Below are positions 16,319 through 25,547 of a stretch of DNA of 64,000 bases, in pieces (the first letter of the stretch is position 1; every line of letters begins with the position of its first letter). The DNA comes from Vibrio sp. Y2-5 (GTDB lineage: Bacteria; Pseudomonadota; Gammaproteobacteria; Enterobacterales; Vibrionaceae). A program made the position numbers and the translations under genes. The notes under the pieces were generated by a model. The model was not told the DNA's origin. It saw only the letters and a program-made list of their open reading frames with translations, and did not search any database. Where the stretch lies: positions 62,001 through 126,000 of the forward strand of contig NZ_JACVEG010000004.1 in NCBI RefSeq assembly GCF_014596725.1, written 5' to 3'.

Positions 16319-16780
16319 TGTCATGCCGGAGAAATTTAGTGATGTCCGGTTTGGGCAACTTAGAAATATCCTCTTATGCTTAATGGGCTTTCATTCACTT
16401 GATGACCAAAACCGATGCTAATTCCAATGGCGACCGAGACATTCTACGGTTTAAAGTTCTAACAGACGTACGTGAACATCGACTTAGCCAAGTTGATAAT
16501 GCCCTACATTCTTTGATTCTTTTCCTCAACTATTTCTTCATTCAGTAATTCGACAAACAAGTTCTTTACCATATTAAGGAAAATGTTTGGTTTCGCCGTC
16601 TTCGTTTATCCATAGGTGAACAATTGTTTCAAATTCAATTGGAGCCTTTGATGTGGCTGACTTTCGGAATACGTATCAGGAATATATTAGTATTTCCTCA
16701 AGTAATTATGGCAAAAGCGCGCATATAACCCATACTTTTTTCATGGATTAGACCCTTATCTGGGTATTCTTATTTTTGTT
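16319..16780. other. Non-coding stretch with possible decayed reading frames
   Basis: No convincing gene. A 48-codon plus-strand frame at 16402-16548 (TDVREHRLSQVDNALHSLIL) lacks a ribosome site. On the minus strand near 16500-16680 two protein-like pieces (IEFETIVHLWINEDGETKHF and then NLFVELLNEEIVEEK) are one base out of frame with each other, which suggests a decayed gene. Neither is recognised. Confidence 0.35.
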
Positions 16781-16793
16781 AAGGACGCCAATT

Positions 16794-18530
16794 ATGATTA
16801 AAACCATTTTTCATCAACAACTGGCAGACAATGCAAACCTCAAAATTGATTCGCTAGGCGAAATTCCTTCGCCACGGCCTATTTGTCGGCAAGACAATGG
16901 TAGCTTAAACATCGGATTCCAAGCTTTAGACTGTCATTTGAGTGAGCCTATCAGAGACAAACTGGCATTACGTTGGATCAGTAAAAACGATGAAATTGTC
17001 GATTACAGTTACCTAGACTTATGCCAACAAACAAGTCGATTTTCCGATATGTTATCGCGACTTGGCCTACCTCAAGGTAGCCGTGTGTATAGTCTAGCTG
17101 GACGTAGACCTGAATTGTATATCGCAGCACTGGGCACACTTAAAGCCGGTTGTGTTTTTACGCCGTTGTTTTCCGCATTTGGTCCGGAACCCATTCGTTC
17201 CAGAATGGAAATCGGTGATGCAAACCTTATTATTACTACCCACAGTTTGTATCGTAAAAAACTGAAAAATTGGTGGCGCGAGTTACCAAACATGAAAGCC
17301 GTGTTGCTTATTGATGGCAATCCGGATGATGAACCCGGTTGCTACGATTATATGAGTTTGATGTCGGATGCAGACCCCAAACGCGCATGTGAATTTACGC
17401 AAGCTGAAGATATGGCTCTACTTCATTTTACTAGCGGAACAACAGGTAAACCCAAAGGTGTCATTCATGTGCATGAAGCGGTGAAACACCACATCAATTC
17501 TTCCTTCTATGCATTGGATCTAAAACCGAACGACATCTACTGGTGTACCGCTGATCCCGGTTGGGTGACGGGAACAACCTATGGAATTATTGCTCCACTT
17601 TGTCACGGTGTCACAATGATTGTAGACGAAGCGGAATTTGATGCAGAACGTTGGTACCGGATTCTGCAAGATCAACAAGTCACCGTCTGGTATACAGCTC
17701 CAACAGCTATAAGAATGTTAATGAAGGTTGGCGAAGCACTTCCTAAGCAATTTGATCTTTCTCACCTGCGTTTTATGGCCAGTGTTGGTGAGCCTCTCAA
17801 CCCTGAAGCAGTTGAATGGGGTGAAAAAGTATTAGGTATGCCCTTTCATGATAATTGGTGGCAAACCGAAACGGGTGGCATCATGATTGCCAATGTTCCC
17901 TGTAGGCCAATTAAACCCGGTTCTATGGGCAAGCCGCTTCCAGGTATTGAAGCAGGAATATTGAACCCCGATAGTGATGGTGTTCTTCAAGTCGAAACAA
18001 AGCCCATGACGGTCGGAGAATTGGCTGTCAAGCCGGGTTGGCCATCAATGTTTCGAGGCTACTTGAATCAGCCAGAAAAGTACCAGTCATGTTTTACAGA
18101 CGATTGGTATCTCAGTGGCGATTTGGCAATGAAAGATGAAGACGGTTATTTTTGGTTTGTTGGCCGCAAGGATGATTTGATCAAATCTTCAGGCCATTTA
18201 ATTGGTCCTTTTGAAGTCGAAAGCGTTCTAATGGAGCATCCGGCAGTCAGTGAAGCGGGGGTCATCGGCATCCCCGACCCTGTTGCAGGTCAAATAGTTA
18301 AAGCATTCGTCGCTCTGAAACCGAATTTTACTGCGAACGACGACTTACTACAGTCTCTACTAGGACTCGCTCGAAAACGTCTTGGTGCCGCTGTTGCCCC
18401 TAAAGAAATCGTATTCCGTAACAATCTGCCTAAAACGCGCAGTGGCAAAATCATGCGCCGATTACTCAAAGCAAGAGAACTTGGTCTACCTGAAGGTGAC
18501 ATTTCTACCTTGGAGAGCGATGAACGATGA
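16794..18530 (+). CDS. Acetyl-CoA synthetase-like acyl-CoA ligase (AMP-forming)
   Basis: 578 residues from the ATG at 16794, chosen for its AAGGACG ribosome site. It is shorter than Acs (about 650) and close to AcsA-type ligases. Motifs: AMP-binding [58 protein letters not shown], and the C-terminal [12 protein letters not shown] with the catalytic Lys that Pat-type enzymes acetylate. It activates acetate or another short acid to the CoA ester in the cytoplasm. First gene of a four-gene operon; its TGA overlaps the next ATG (ATGA). Substrate not certain. Confidence 0.88.
   Translation: MIKTIFHQQLADNANLKIDSLGEIPSPRPICRQDNGSLNIGFQALDCHLSEPIRDKLALRWISKNDEIVDYSYLDLCQQTSRFSDMLSRLGLPQGSRVYSLAGRRPELYIAALGTLKAGCVFTPLFSAFGPEPIRSRMEIGDANLIITTHSLYRKKLKNWWRELPNMKAVLLIDGNPDDEPGCYDYMSLMSDADPKRACEFTQAEDMALLHFTSGTTGKPKGVIHVHEAVKHHINSSFYALDLKPNDIYWCTADPGWVTGTTYGIIAPLCHGVTMIVDEAEFDAERWYRILQDQQVTVWYTAPTAIRMLMKVGEALPKQFDLSHLRFMASVGEPLNPEAVEWGEKVLGMPFHDNWWQTETGGIMIANVPCRPIKPGSMGKPLPGIEAGILNPDSDGVLQVETKPMTVGELAVKPGWPSMFRGYLNQPEKYQSCFTDDWYLSGDLAMKDEDGYFWFVGRKDDLIKSSGHLIGPFEVESVLMEHPAVSEAGVIGIPDPVAGQIVKAFVALKPNFTANDDLLQSLLGLARKRLGAAVAPKEIVFRNNLPKTRSGKIMRRLLKARELGLPEGDISTLESDER
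17602..17614. other. Near-match to matS
   Basis: GTCACGGTGTCAC differs from GTGACRNYGTCAC at one position. Inside the ligase gene; weak on its own. Confidence 0.3.
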
Positions 18531-20554
18531 AACAAAGAATCCATATCAATCGTCAGCACTTACTTGGTCAACTTGAGCAAATGCTGCGAATTCGACGTTT
18601 TGAAGAAAAATGCGCCGAGCTTTACGCCCAGGAAAAAATACGCGGATTTCTCCACCTTTACATTGGCGAAGAAGCAATAGCGGTTGGAGTTATGTCTACA
18701 TTGAGTGCGCAAGATCAGATCGTTGCGACCTATCGAGAGCACGGGCATGCATTAGCTCGCGGAATGAATATGGGCAGCATATTGGCTGAAATGTATGGAC
18801 GTACCAATGGTTGTAGTCATGGTCGTGGTGGTTCGATGCACTTGTTTGACAAAACGCTGCGTTTTTATGGTGGTAATGCCATTGTCGGTGGCGGCCTTCC
18901 GCTCGCTACTGGGTTGGCGATGTCCAATAAGAAAATGGAACGAGATGCTATCGCCGTTTGTTTCTTTGGTGAAGGTGCTGTGGCTGAAGGGGAATTTCAT
19001 GAAAGCTTGAATTTAGCTGCACTGTGGGGTCTTCCAGTGCTGTTTATCTGCGAGAACAACCGATACGCAATGGGCACTGCCCTTGCCTTTTCTGAATCAG
19101 AAATTAACATCGCCAAAAAGGCACAGAGTTACGGCATAGAGTCTGTTCAGGTAGATGGAATGAATGTTGTCGAAGTTGAGGCGGCAGCATCAGAGGCCGT
19201 GGAGTATATAAGAGAAAATAAACGCCCCTATTTCCTTGAATGCCAAACCTACCGCTTCCGTGGACATTCCAGTTTCGATACTCAACTATATCGCGATAAA
19301 CAAGAGATCGCTCAATGGGAAGAAAAAGGCCCAGTTAAACAGTTGATCAAATGGCTAAAAGATAACTCACATTTCCAAGCTCAGGAACTATCTGATATTG
19401 AAGCGAGAGTAGCTCAGGAAATTAGTGATGCAATAGCATTTGCGGAAGCTGGAGAATGGGAATCGGTCGAGCAATTAACTCGTTTTGTGCATAGCCCTGA
19501 AGTGAGTCCATCAGTAAATATTGAAAAATCGGACCAACCGCCAGTGACCATGACGTACCGAGAGGCATTGCGTGAAGGTATTCGTGAGGCATTGGAGACA
19601 GATTCACGAGTTTATCTCATGGGTGAAGATGTTGGACGATATGGTGGCTGCTATGCCGTCAGTAAAGGATTGCTTGATCAGTTTGGTCCAGAAAGGATCA
19701 TTGATACACCTCTTAGCGAATCGGGATTTGTCGGTATTGGAGTCGGGACTGCGTTAGGTGAGATGCGACCAATTGTGGAAGTGATGACGGTTAACTTTAG
19801 CCTGCTCGCCATGGATCAAATCATTAATACAGCGGCGACTTTGCTGCACATGTCCGGCGGTCAATTCAATGTTCCGGTTGTGGTGAGAATGGCTTGCGGT
19901 GCTGGTAAACAACTTGCTGCTCAACATTCACATAGTTGGGAAAACTTCTATGCTCATGTCCCAGGGTTAAAAGTCCTTAGTCCGGCAACCCACAACGATG
20001 CCCGTTATATGCTTAGTCAGGCGCTGGCCGATCCTGATCCTGTCCTTATTTTTGAACACGTTATGTTGCTTAATGAACAAGGTAACGTTTTTGATGCCCC
20101 AGATGCGCCAATGGATAAAGGAATAGTGCGCCGCGAAGGAAAGGACATCACATTAATTACTTATGGAGGGAGTTTGAACAAATCCCTTCAAGCCGCTCAA
20201 CAGCTTGAAAGCGACGGTATCTCCGCAGAAGTCATTGACCTTCGTTCGTTAAGACCACTTGATAAAAATACGATCATTTCGAGTGTGAGCAAAACTCATC
20301 GAGCCGTGGTTATTGATGAAGGTTGGTATACCGGAAGTTTGGCTGGAGAGATCAGTGCAATCATTATGGAACAGGCATTCTGGGAGCTTGATGCGCCTGT
20401 CGCAAGGGTTTGCACAGAAGAAGTTCCGATCCCTTATCCTCAACATCTTGAGCAAGCAGCTATTCCTCAGTGTGAAAAAATTGTACGCGCAGTTAAGGCA
20501 ACATTACAGGCTCCAGATTGGCAAACTGAGGGAGGTAAAGATAAAAATGGATAA
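18527..20554 (+). CDS. 2-oxoacid (pyruvate-type) dehydrogenase E1, fused alpha and beta subunits
   Basis: 675 residues made of E1-alpha (about 1-320) and E1-beta (about 347-665), which are separate chains in most alpha2beta2 complexes. The alpha half shows [22 protein letters not shown] and the thiamine diphosphate segment from [13 protein letters not shown] to [12 protein letters not shown] replaces the usual GDG. The beta half shows [25 protein letters not shown] and [11 protein letters not shown]. It decarboxylates a 2-oxoacid and passes the acyl group to lipoyl-E2. It starts within the ligase stop and overlaps E2 by eight bases. Pyruvate or acetoin-type substrate is likely, not proven. 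Confidence 0.88.
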   Translation: MKQRIHINRQHLLGQLEQMLRIRRFEEKCAELYAQEKIRGFLHLYIGEEAIAVGVMSTLSAQDQIVATYREHGHALARGMNMGSILAEMYGRTNGCSHGRGGSMHLFDKTLRFYGGNAIVGGGLPLATGLAMSNKKMERDAIAVCFFGEGAVAEGEFHESLNLAALWGLPVLFICENNRYAMGTALAFSESEINIAKKAQSYGIESVQVDGMNVVEVEAAASEAVEYIRENKRPYFLECQTYRFRGHSSFDTQLYRDKQEIAQWEEKGPVKQLIKWLKDNSHFQAQELSDIEARVAQEISDAIAFAEAGEWESVEQLTRFVHSPEVSPSVNIEKSDQPPVTMTYREALREGIREALETDSRVYLMGEDVGRYGGCYAVSKGLLDQFGPERIIDTPLSESGFVGIGVGTALGEMRPIVEVMTVNFSLLAMDQIINTAATLLHMSGGQFNVPVVVRMACGAGKQLAAQHSHSWENFYAHVPGLKVLSPATHNDARYMLSQALADPDPVLIFEHVMLLNEQGNVFDAPDAPMDKGIVRREGKDITLITYGGSLNKSLQAAQQLESDGISAEVIDLRSLRPLDKNTIISSVSKTHRAVVIDEGWYTGSLAGEISAIIMEQAFWELDAPVARVCTEEVPIPYPQHLEQAAIPQCEKIVRAVKATLQAPDWQTEGGKDKNG

Positions 20555-21785
20555 CAATAAAAATTCAAATACGGTTATTGATATCACTATGCCTGCCCTC
20601 GGTGCCGATATGAGCGAAGGTACACTGCTCGAATGGCTAGTTAAACCGAATGACTTGGTAGACAAAGGTGCAATTATCGCTGTTATTGAAACGAGTAAAG
20701 GCGCTATTGATATGGAGTCTTATCATCGAGGTAAGATTCGAGAGCTACTGGTTTCCCCTGGTACTAAACTTGCTGTCGGAAGCGTAATGGCCCATATGGA
20801 TAGTGACGAAAAACTGACAGAGGCTACACCTTTACCTGCTGTTTCTCCTGCTCCTATTCAGGAAGTCTCAACGAAAATTGAACATGAATCACCGATTGAG
20901 CAAGCTGCTATTAGGGTAGATGATAAAACACCGCACAAAGATATAAAACGAACTCGCGCTTCACCACTGGTTCGTAAGACGGCCTACTTATCTGGTCTGG
21001 ATTTAACAGGTGTCGTCGGTACAGGTCCACAAGGAGCAATCATATATCGAGATTTAGCAAATGCTGCTCGCTTGCAAGAAGCCAAAGAGTCAAAACCAAA
21101 TTTACAATCCGATTCATCGAATATGTCTCCGATGCGTCAGGCCATCAGTGATGCTATGAGCCGTTCTAAACGAGAGATCCCTCACTATTACCTCTCGTTA
21201 GAGATTGATTTAACCAAAGCGCAAAAATGGTTGGGCGAACAAAATCAGAACAGAGAACCGGAACATAGGTTATTGCTTCCAGCCCTGTTGTTAAGGGCAA
21301 TTGCTGATCAACTCACTCACTTCCCTGAACTCAATGGTTTTTATGTTGATGGACGTTTCGCGCCTTCGCCATCCGTTAACATTGGTAATACGATAAGTTT
21401 ACGAGAAGGTGGACTTGTTATCCCTGCAATTATCGATGCCGACCAATTATCGCTAGACCAATTGATGGAGGCACTACGAGATCTTGCTGAACGCAGTCGT
21501 CGTGGGCGACTACGCAGTTCAGAAATTAGTGAAGGCACAATTACGGTGACGAGTATTGGTGATCGTGGAGCAGACAGTATTACCGGCGTCATTTATCCGC
21601 CTCAGGTTGCGATAATTGGCTTGGGGCGGCTTCGGCAGGCCGCAGTAGTCAAAGAAGAACACTTGAATATTGGCGAAGTGATGACGGTAACGCTCGCCGC
21701 TGACCACCGAGTTAGTGATGGAATAACAGGTGCACGCTTTTTGCGAGCACTTGCTAAACAACTGCAACATCCGGAGGCTTTATGA
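20547..21785 (+). CDS. Dihydrolipoamide acyltransferase E2
   Basis: 412 residues from the ATG after GGGAGG. One lipoyl domain (about 10-85) with the lipoylated Lys51 in ETSKGAIDM, a flexible linker, a peripheral subunit-binding domain (about 135-170, [16 protein letters not shown]) and the catalytic domain (about 190-412) ending with ADHRVSDG, which holds the active-site His and Asp. It transfers the acyl group from lipoamide to CoA. No E3 gene is in the operon, so housekeeping lipoamide dehydrogenase is presumably used. Overlaps E1 by eight bases and the carrier protein by four. Confidence 0.9.
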   Translation: MDNNKNSNTVIDITMPALGADMSEGTLLEWLVKPNDLVDKGAIIAVIETSKGAIDMESYHRGKIRELLVSPGTKLAVGSVMAHMDSDEKLTEATPLPAVSPAPIQEVSTKIEHESPIEQAAIRVDDKTPHKDIKRTRASPLVRKTAYLSGLDLTGVVGTGPQGAIIYRDLANAARLQEAKESKPNLQSDSSNMSPMRQAISDAMSRSKREIPHYYLSLEIDLTKAQKWLGEQNQNREPEHRLLLPALLLRAIADQLTHFPELNGFYVDGRFAPSPSVNIGNTISLREGGLVIPAIIDADQLSLDQLMEALRDLAERSRRGRLRSSEISEGTITVTSIGDRGADSITGVIYPPQVAIIGLGRLRQAAVVKEEHLNIGEVMTVTLAADHRVSDGITGARFLRALAKQLQHPEAL

Positions 21786-22027
21786 ACAGCAATAACATTG
21801 CGTCTCTTATCGCAGACGCGGTAACACACATCGCACCAGAAATTGAGATAGAAGATATCGATCGAGATGAGGATCTCAGAGAAGAATGCGATCTCGATTC
21901 AATGGACTTTTTGAATTTGCTCACTTCACTTAAGAAAAGTACACAAGTCAGTATTCCTGAAAGTGACTACAACAAAGTTCGTAGTTTTAATCAACTGTTG
22001 AACTATATCCAAGAGCATAGTGCTTAG
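21782..22027 (+). CDS. Acyl carrier protein
   Basis: 81 residues, an acidic four-helix acyl carrier protein with DLDSMDFLN holding the Ser for the 4'-phosphopantetheine arm. It overlaps the E2 stop by four bases (ATGA). A carrier protein inside a 2-oxoacid dehydrogenase operon suggests that an acyl group is loaded on it, either from CoA ester or directly; this is inference. Not the housekeeping AcpP, which lies with fab genes. Confidence 0.85.
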   Translation: MNSNNIASLIADAVTHIAPEIEIEDIDRDEDLREECDLDSMDFLNLLTSLKKSTQVSIPESDYNKVRSFNQLLNYIQEHSA

Positions 22028-22534
22028 CGGAGAACAACTGCGTGCTTTGAAATACTTAAGTGGATTGTTCGGCGCTAGGTGTTGTTTGGACTTAGCGCTT
22101 AATTGTGAGCAATTCCCGTAACCCCTACTATTATCTCGAATACACTCTACTGAAAGAGTGACAATGTCACATACATTGAATCACTACTATTTATTTAACT
22201 TCTGACGTCAATATATCCATTCTTCCTCTTAAAGCGTTTTCGCCTTCTAGATTTTCTTTCTATTAAATTCGTTTTTGTTTTGTTCTAAATGTTCAAGCTA
22301 TTACATATAGGGCTTATAGCAGTAGTGAGTAATCACACTGTCACGCCACAGCATAAGATTCTGCATAAAAATACCCCTTGTAACTCCCTGTGTAATAAAA
22401 TTACATATCATGAGAAATAAAAATCAAAACAGACAAATGCTCTGCAATAAGCAGTTGTAACTAAAGCTTTATTTATTGAATTTCTGTTTGTTTGAATGAT
22501 TTTTGAGGTGTTTGTGTGGGTGGTCATGAGGTAC
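22028..22534. other. Intergenic region with no gene seen
   Basis: About 500 bases between the carrier-protein gene and the vxrE terminator. An imperfect hairpin (GCGCTAGGT / ACTTAGCGC) at about 22069-22100 may end the operon. A perfect matS-type site lies at 22158. No frame with coding character. Confidence 0.6.
22158..22170. other. matS-type site (MatP binding), perfect
   Basis: GTGACAATGTCAC matches GTGACRNYGTCAC exactly. MatP binds such sites to organise the terminus macrodomain; V. cholerae also uses MatP. Intergenic. Confidence 0.75.
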
Positions 22535-22556
22535 AAAAAAAGGCACTTACGTGCCC
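22535..22556 (-). terminator. Terminator of vxrE
   Basis: On the minus strand GGCAC-GTAA-GTGCC followed by seven T, starting eight bases after the vxrE stop. Confidence 0.85.
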
Positions 22557-22563
22557 TATTTGT

Positions 22564-22719
22564 TTACTGTTCGTCTTGTTGGCTTTTCTCTTGCCTTATT
22601 TGTTGTGCAATAATCTTTATTGCTTCTGCGGTACTTATGCCCTGCGCCATGAGAGCTTGTATTTTTTCAACCGCTTCTTGTTGTTCGGCATGGCTAAGTT
22701 GTGGAATATCATCAAACAT
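22564..22719 (-). CDS. vxrE: YoaH/UPF0181-family small protein (VxrE)
   Basis: 51 residues beginning [20 protein letters not shown] and continuing [14 protein letters not shown], a close relative of E. coli YoaH (UPF0181). In V. cholerae the UPF0181 protein VCA0569 is the last gene of the vxrABCDE operon, which matches this position. Function unknown. The ribosome site AGGAG lies in the 3' arm of the terminator that separates it from vxrD, so its translation may depend on whether that hairpin is open. Confidence 0.85.
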   Translation of the reverse strand: MFDDIPQLSHAEQQEAVEKIQALMAQGISTAEAIKIIAQQIRQEKSQQDEQ

Positions 22720-22744
22720 AAAAAAGGCTCCTGAATAAGGAGCC
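22720..22744 (-). terminator. Hairpin terminator between vxrD and vxrE
   Basis: Minus strand GGCTCCT-TATTC-AGGAGCC followed by six T and then directly the vxrE ATG. It serves as an intra-operon terminator and hides the vxrE ribosome site. Confidence 0.8.
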
Positions 22745-22761
22745 CTACTATAGAGAGTTGA

Positions 22762-23946
22762 CTAGTAACTCGCAAGGAAGTTGATGTATGCCCCCATGGC
22801 ATTCTCATTAGTGTAGCTCGCTGCTAAATCTAACTGGAACAAGTTCAATGGAGAAATTCCAATACCAGCGGTCATCGTCCCTTCGCTATTATCATAAGCA
22901 AGATTTTTGTAATAACCTGCTCTAAGTTTCAGTTGTCGAAGAATATCTATTTCACCACCAACTCTAATCATTTGCGTGTTGTCGTTAAAATCGACGTAGC
23001 GCTCTTTTTCATTGAGGTCGTAGTCAACACTTAGTGTAAAGTAATCGGCAACGATCCCTGCCCCAACTGTATATTGAGGATGCATTTCGTACGCGTAGCT
23101 AATCGAAGGATTACCCGAGACTGCCGATGGTATAGTCAATGTTTGCACATCACGACTAACCATATCACTTGCTGCTATACCAACTCGAAATGGCCCATAG
23201 AACCACAGTGCGCCAGCATCAAGGTTAAACATTGTTTCACCGTTGCCATTGTCAGCAACATCTGCCAAATCATAATTTGACATGCTTGCTTCATAAACAT
23301 AGGTGTAGATACGTTGTAACTTTGGCGTCACGCCAAAGGCAATGTGTTGCCCAAGAAACGTTTGGTATTTGGCTAATGATATACCCACTTCAGTAACGGC
23401 GACTGATACGGCGTTTACAGTACTGCGTTGAGCTCGGTCTACAGTACATTGCTGAGTTGTCAGTGACGGGTCACAAGAACTGGCACTTGCTATTTTGGGG
23501 TTTGAAAAGGTTTCTGAGTATGCTTTTCCGTAGACGTTAGCAGCAATGAATTGGTTTGGAATAGCGAATGCAACTACACCACCTAGTTCAGCATTAAGAA
23601 TGCTGCCATCGATGTGATCTAAAGTCGTGTCAAGCTTGTCAACATTGCTGTAATCACCATTATTTGCTTTATCGAGAATATCTGAAATGGTGTCTAAATC
23701 ATCCATCATTCCATCTTGGTCGTCATAAGAAAAACCAATACTTGGAAGGATCATGCCTACATCATCATTGCGGCGATATATTGCAACTAGTGCGGGGTTA
23801 TAAAATGGGCCGGTAAGAAAGCTTCCAGATACGACACCTACTCCACCCATTGCGTCTCCGCGGGCTTCAATTGCATAGTTAGCAGCAAACGCGGTAGGAG
23901 CGCTGAGCATAATTGAGAGTGTGAGAAGTTTAATTTTATTTTTCAT
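22762..23946 (-). CDS. vxrD: TraF-like outer-membrane beta-barrel protein (VxrD)
   Basis: 394 residues with a signal peptide (MKNKIKLLTLSIMLSA, cleavage near AFA-A) and alternating strands that end in an aromatic-rich C-terminus typical of outer-membrane barrels. ARGDAMGGVGVVSG near the mature start is the 'conjugal transfer TraF' (PF13729-type) signature, although no conjugation system is present. Fourth gene of the vxr operon. Exact role in the cell-wall stress response is not known. Confidence 0.8.
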   Translation of the reverse strand: MKNKIKLLTLSIMLSAPTAFAANYAIEARGDAMGGVGVVSGSFLTGPFYNPALVAIYRRNDDVGMILPSIGFSYDDQDGMMDDLDTISDILDKANNGDYSNVDKLDTTLDHIDGSILNAELGGVVAFAIPNQFIAANVYGKAYSETFSNPKIASASSCDPSLTTQQCTVDRAQRSTVNAVSVAVTEVGISLAKYQTFLGQHIAFGVTPKLQRIYTYVYEASMSNYDLADVADNGNGETMFNLDAGALWFYGPFRVGIAASDMVSRDVQTLTIPSAVSGNPSISYAYEMHPQYTVGAGIVADYFTLSVDYDLNEKERYVDFNDNTQMIRVGGEIDILRQLKLRAGYYKNLAYDNSEGTMTAGIGISPLNLFQLDLAASYTNENAMGAYINFLASY

Positions 23947-24005
23947 GACGATATAAAGCGTTAGTTCCTTTTCGTTTATAACGGCATATTGTGTACTAAC
24001 TTTAG

Positions 24006-24884
24006 TTATTCCTCTACGGAAATATCATATGTCTTACTGATAACCTGAGATTGCTCAATAGAAATCGATCCTTGCCAACGTAAATGCGTCATTGATACCG
24101 CTAGAATGTACCTATCGGGTGGAAGATTCGTTGCTTCCAGATTAGTTGGATAATCGGACTCGTATTCTTTTGACCATACTTCTTTATATTTTCCATCAAT
24201 GTAGTCATACACATTAATATCAAGTTTGGGTAGAGGGCAAAAACGATTGAGTAACGCATTTTTATCCACTGTCCACTGATCTTTGGAAGCCCAGCGAACC
24301 GTCTGTTTTGCTTTACTCTCGGTAAAAATTACCCAAGTGCTCCATGACTCTTTGTCTGACGTAGAAATATCTAAACGATATAAGCCCATATCTGGTTTGT
24401 TGTTTAAGTTATAGCGCTTAATAAAAGACGTAGAACCTTGAGTGACATTGTCACGGCTAATTTTGGTAAATGTTGTATCACCAGATAATGGTTTGTCTAC
24501 CCATTGTGTTAGCTCAATAGATTTGATTTCTTTTTGGCTTTTTGCATCAACCAGAACTTGATAAGCATCTCTACCCGGACTTCTTATGTCGAGTCGTCGA
24601 ATATTGATTGAAGATATCCAGCTAGGTAAAGGGTTTGCATCTAATCCTTTGCCACAATCCACCGTTAAAGCTTGGAGTAGCAAATCGTTAAGGTGATTTT
24701 TAATATTTTTGTTATGTTCGAGTTGCCACACTTCTACAAGTGAAACGAACATATTTTCTAGGTCGTTATTTAAAAGACGTTGGTGTGCTTGTGTGAGAGG
24801 CGAATTGCTTTCAAACCACTCAACACTATTTGCAGTTAATGGCACGCAACATAGCGTGCCAACGATAAATGCTATTTTTTGCAT
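24006..24884 (-). CDS. vxrC: DUF2861 periplasmic protein (VxrC)
   Basis: 292 residues with a signal peptide (MQKIAFIVGTLCCVPLTA). It corresponds to the DUF2861 protein I recall as VxrC. Two Cys in the mature part (DCGKGL near residue 97 and RFCPLPKL near 215) could form a disulfide. It starts three bases after vxrB ends and is 59 bases before vxrD. Periplasmic accessory of the two-component system is inferred from context. Confidence 0.78.
   Translation of the reverse strand: MQKIAFIVGTLCCVPLTANSVEWFESNSPLTQAHQRLLNNDLENMFVSLVEVWQLEHNKNIKNHLNDLLLQALTVDCGKGLDANPLPSWISSINIRRLDIRSPGRDAYQVLVDAKSQKEIKSIELTQWVDKPLSGDTTFTKISRDNVTQGSTSFIKRYNLNNKPDMGLYRLDISTSDKESWSTWVIFTESKAKQTVRWASKDQWTVDKNALLNRFCPLPKLDINVYDYIDGKYKEVWSKEYESDYPTNLEATNLPPDRYILAVSMTHLRWQGSISIEQSQVISKTYDISVEE
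24442..24454. other. matS-type site (MatP binding), perfect
   Basis: GTGACATTGTCAC matches GTGACRNYGTCAC exactly. Inside vxrC, 2.3 kb from the site at 22158. Confidence 0.75.
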
Positions 24885-24887
24885 TGA

Positions 24888-25547
24888 TTACGCTTTCATC
24901 TTATACCCTACACCGCGTAAAGTTTCGATCTCAAGACCTGGCAATTTTTGGCGTAGTTGCAGAACGTGTGTATCTACTGTTCGTGTTGTTGGGAAATGAT
25001 TGTAACCCCAAACATGATCTAACAGTTCATCACGTGTAAATACTCGACCTAAGTTACTCGCTAAGAAGAGTAGCAAATCAAACTCTGTACGTGTAAGTGT
25101 CACCGACTCACCTTTGTAAAACACATCACGAGTCGCTTTGTCTATTGTTAGTTCTGGTAACACAACTTTAGTGTCATCCTGACCATCTGATTCCGGAGAA
25201 CGTAGCTGAGCACGAATACGTGCGAACAATTCTGCTTCAGCAAAAGGTTTTGTCAGATAATCATTAGCACCTGCATCAAGGCCTGCTACTTTGTCTTTTA
25301 CTGTTACTAACGCGGTTAATAAGATGACGGGTACATCTTTTAACTGTTTCCAATCTGGTAAATGTTGAACAGAATCACCATCTGGAAGTTGGCGATCTAG
25401 AATCACTAAATCAGCCTTCTCCCAATGCTGCTTAACATCTGCGATTGTTTCTGCATGTAAACAGTCATATCCTGCTTGCTCTAAGCTTACTAAAAGACCA
25501 TCAGCTAGGTTTTTGTCATCTTCAACAAGAAGCAACGTCTGTTTCAC
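24888..25547 (-). CDS. vxrB: Response regulator VxrB (WigR, VbrR), OmpR family
   Basis: 219 residues from the GTG at 25547, which has GGAG upstream and gives the usual start KQTLLLVEDDKN. Receiver domain about 1-120 with acidic pair EDD, phosphoacceptor Asp in LVILDRQLPDGDS and Lys in NDYLTKPF; winged-helix output domain about 130-219. In V. cholerae this regulator controls cell-wall repair, type VI secretion and biofilm genes, and in V. parahaemolyticus (VbrR) a beta-lactamase. It overlaps the kinase gene by 26 bases. Confidence 0.92.
   Translation of the reverse strand: MKQTLLLVEDDKNLADGLLVSLEQAGYDCLHAETIADVKQHWEKADLVILDRQLPDGDSVQHLPDWKQLKDVPVILLTALVTVKDKVAGLDAGANDYLTKPFAEAELFARIRAQLRSPESDGQDDTKVVLPELTIDKATRDVFYKGESVTLTRTEFDLLLFLASNLGRVFTRDELLDHVWGYNHFPTTRTVDTHVLQLRQKLPGLEIETLRGVGYKMKA

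Noticed and set aside
22496..22738. Plus-strand frame of 80 residues rich in Cys and Ser
   Set aside because: It is the antisense of vxrE and its terminators; the minus-strand gene is clearly the real one.
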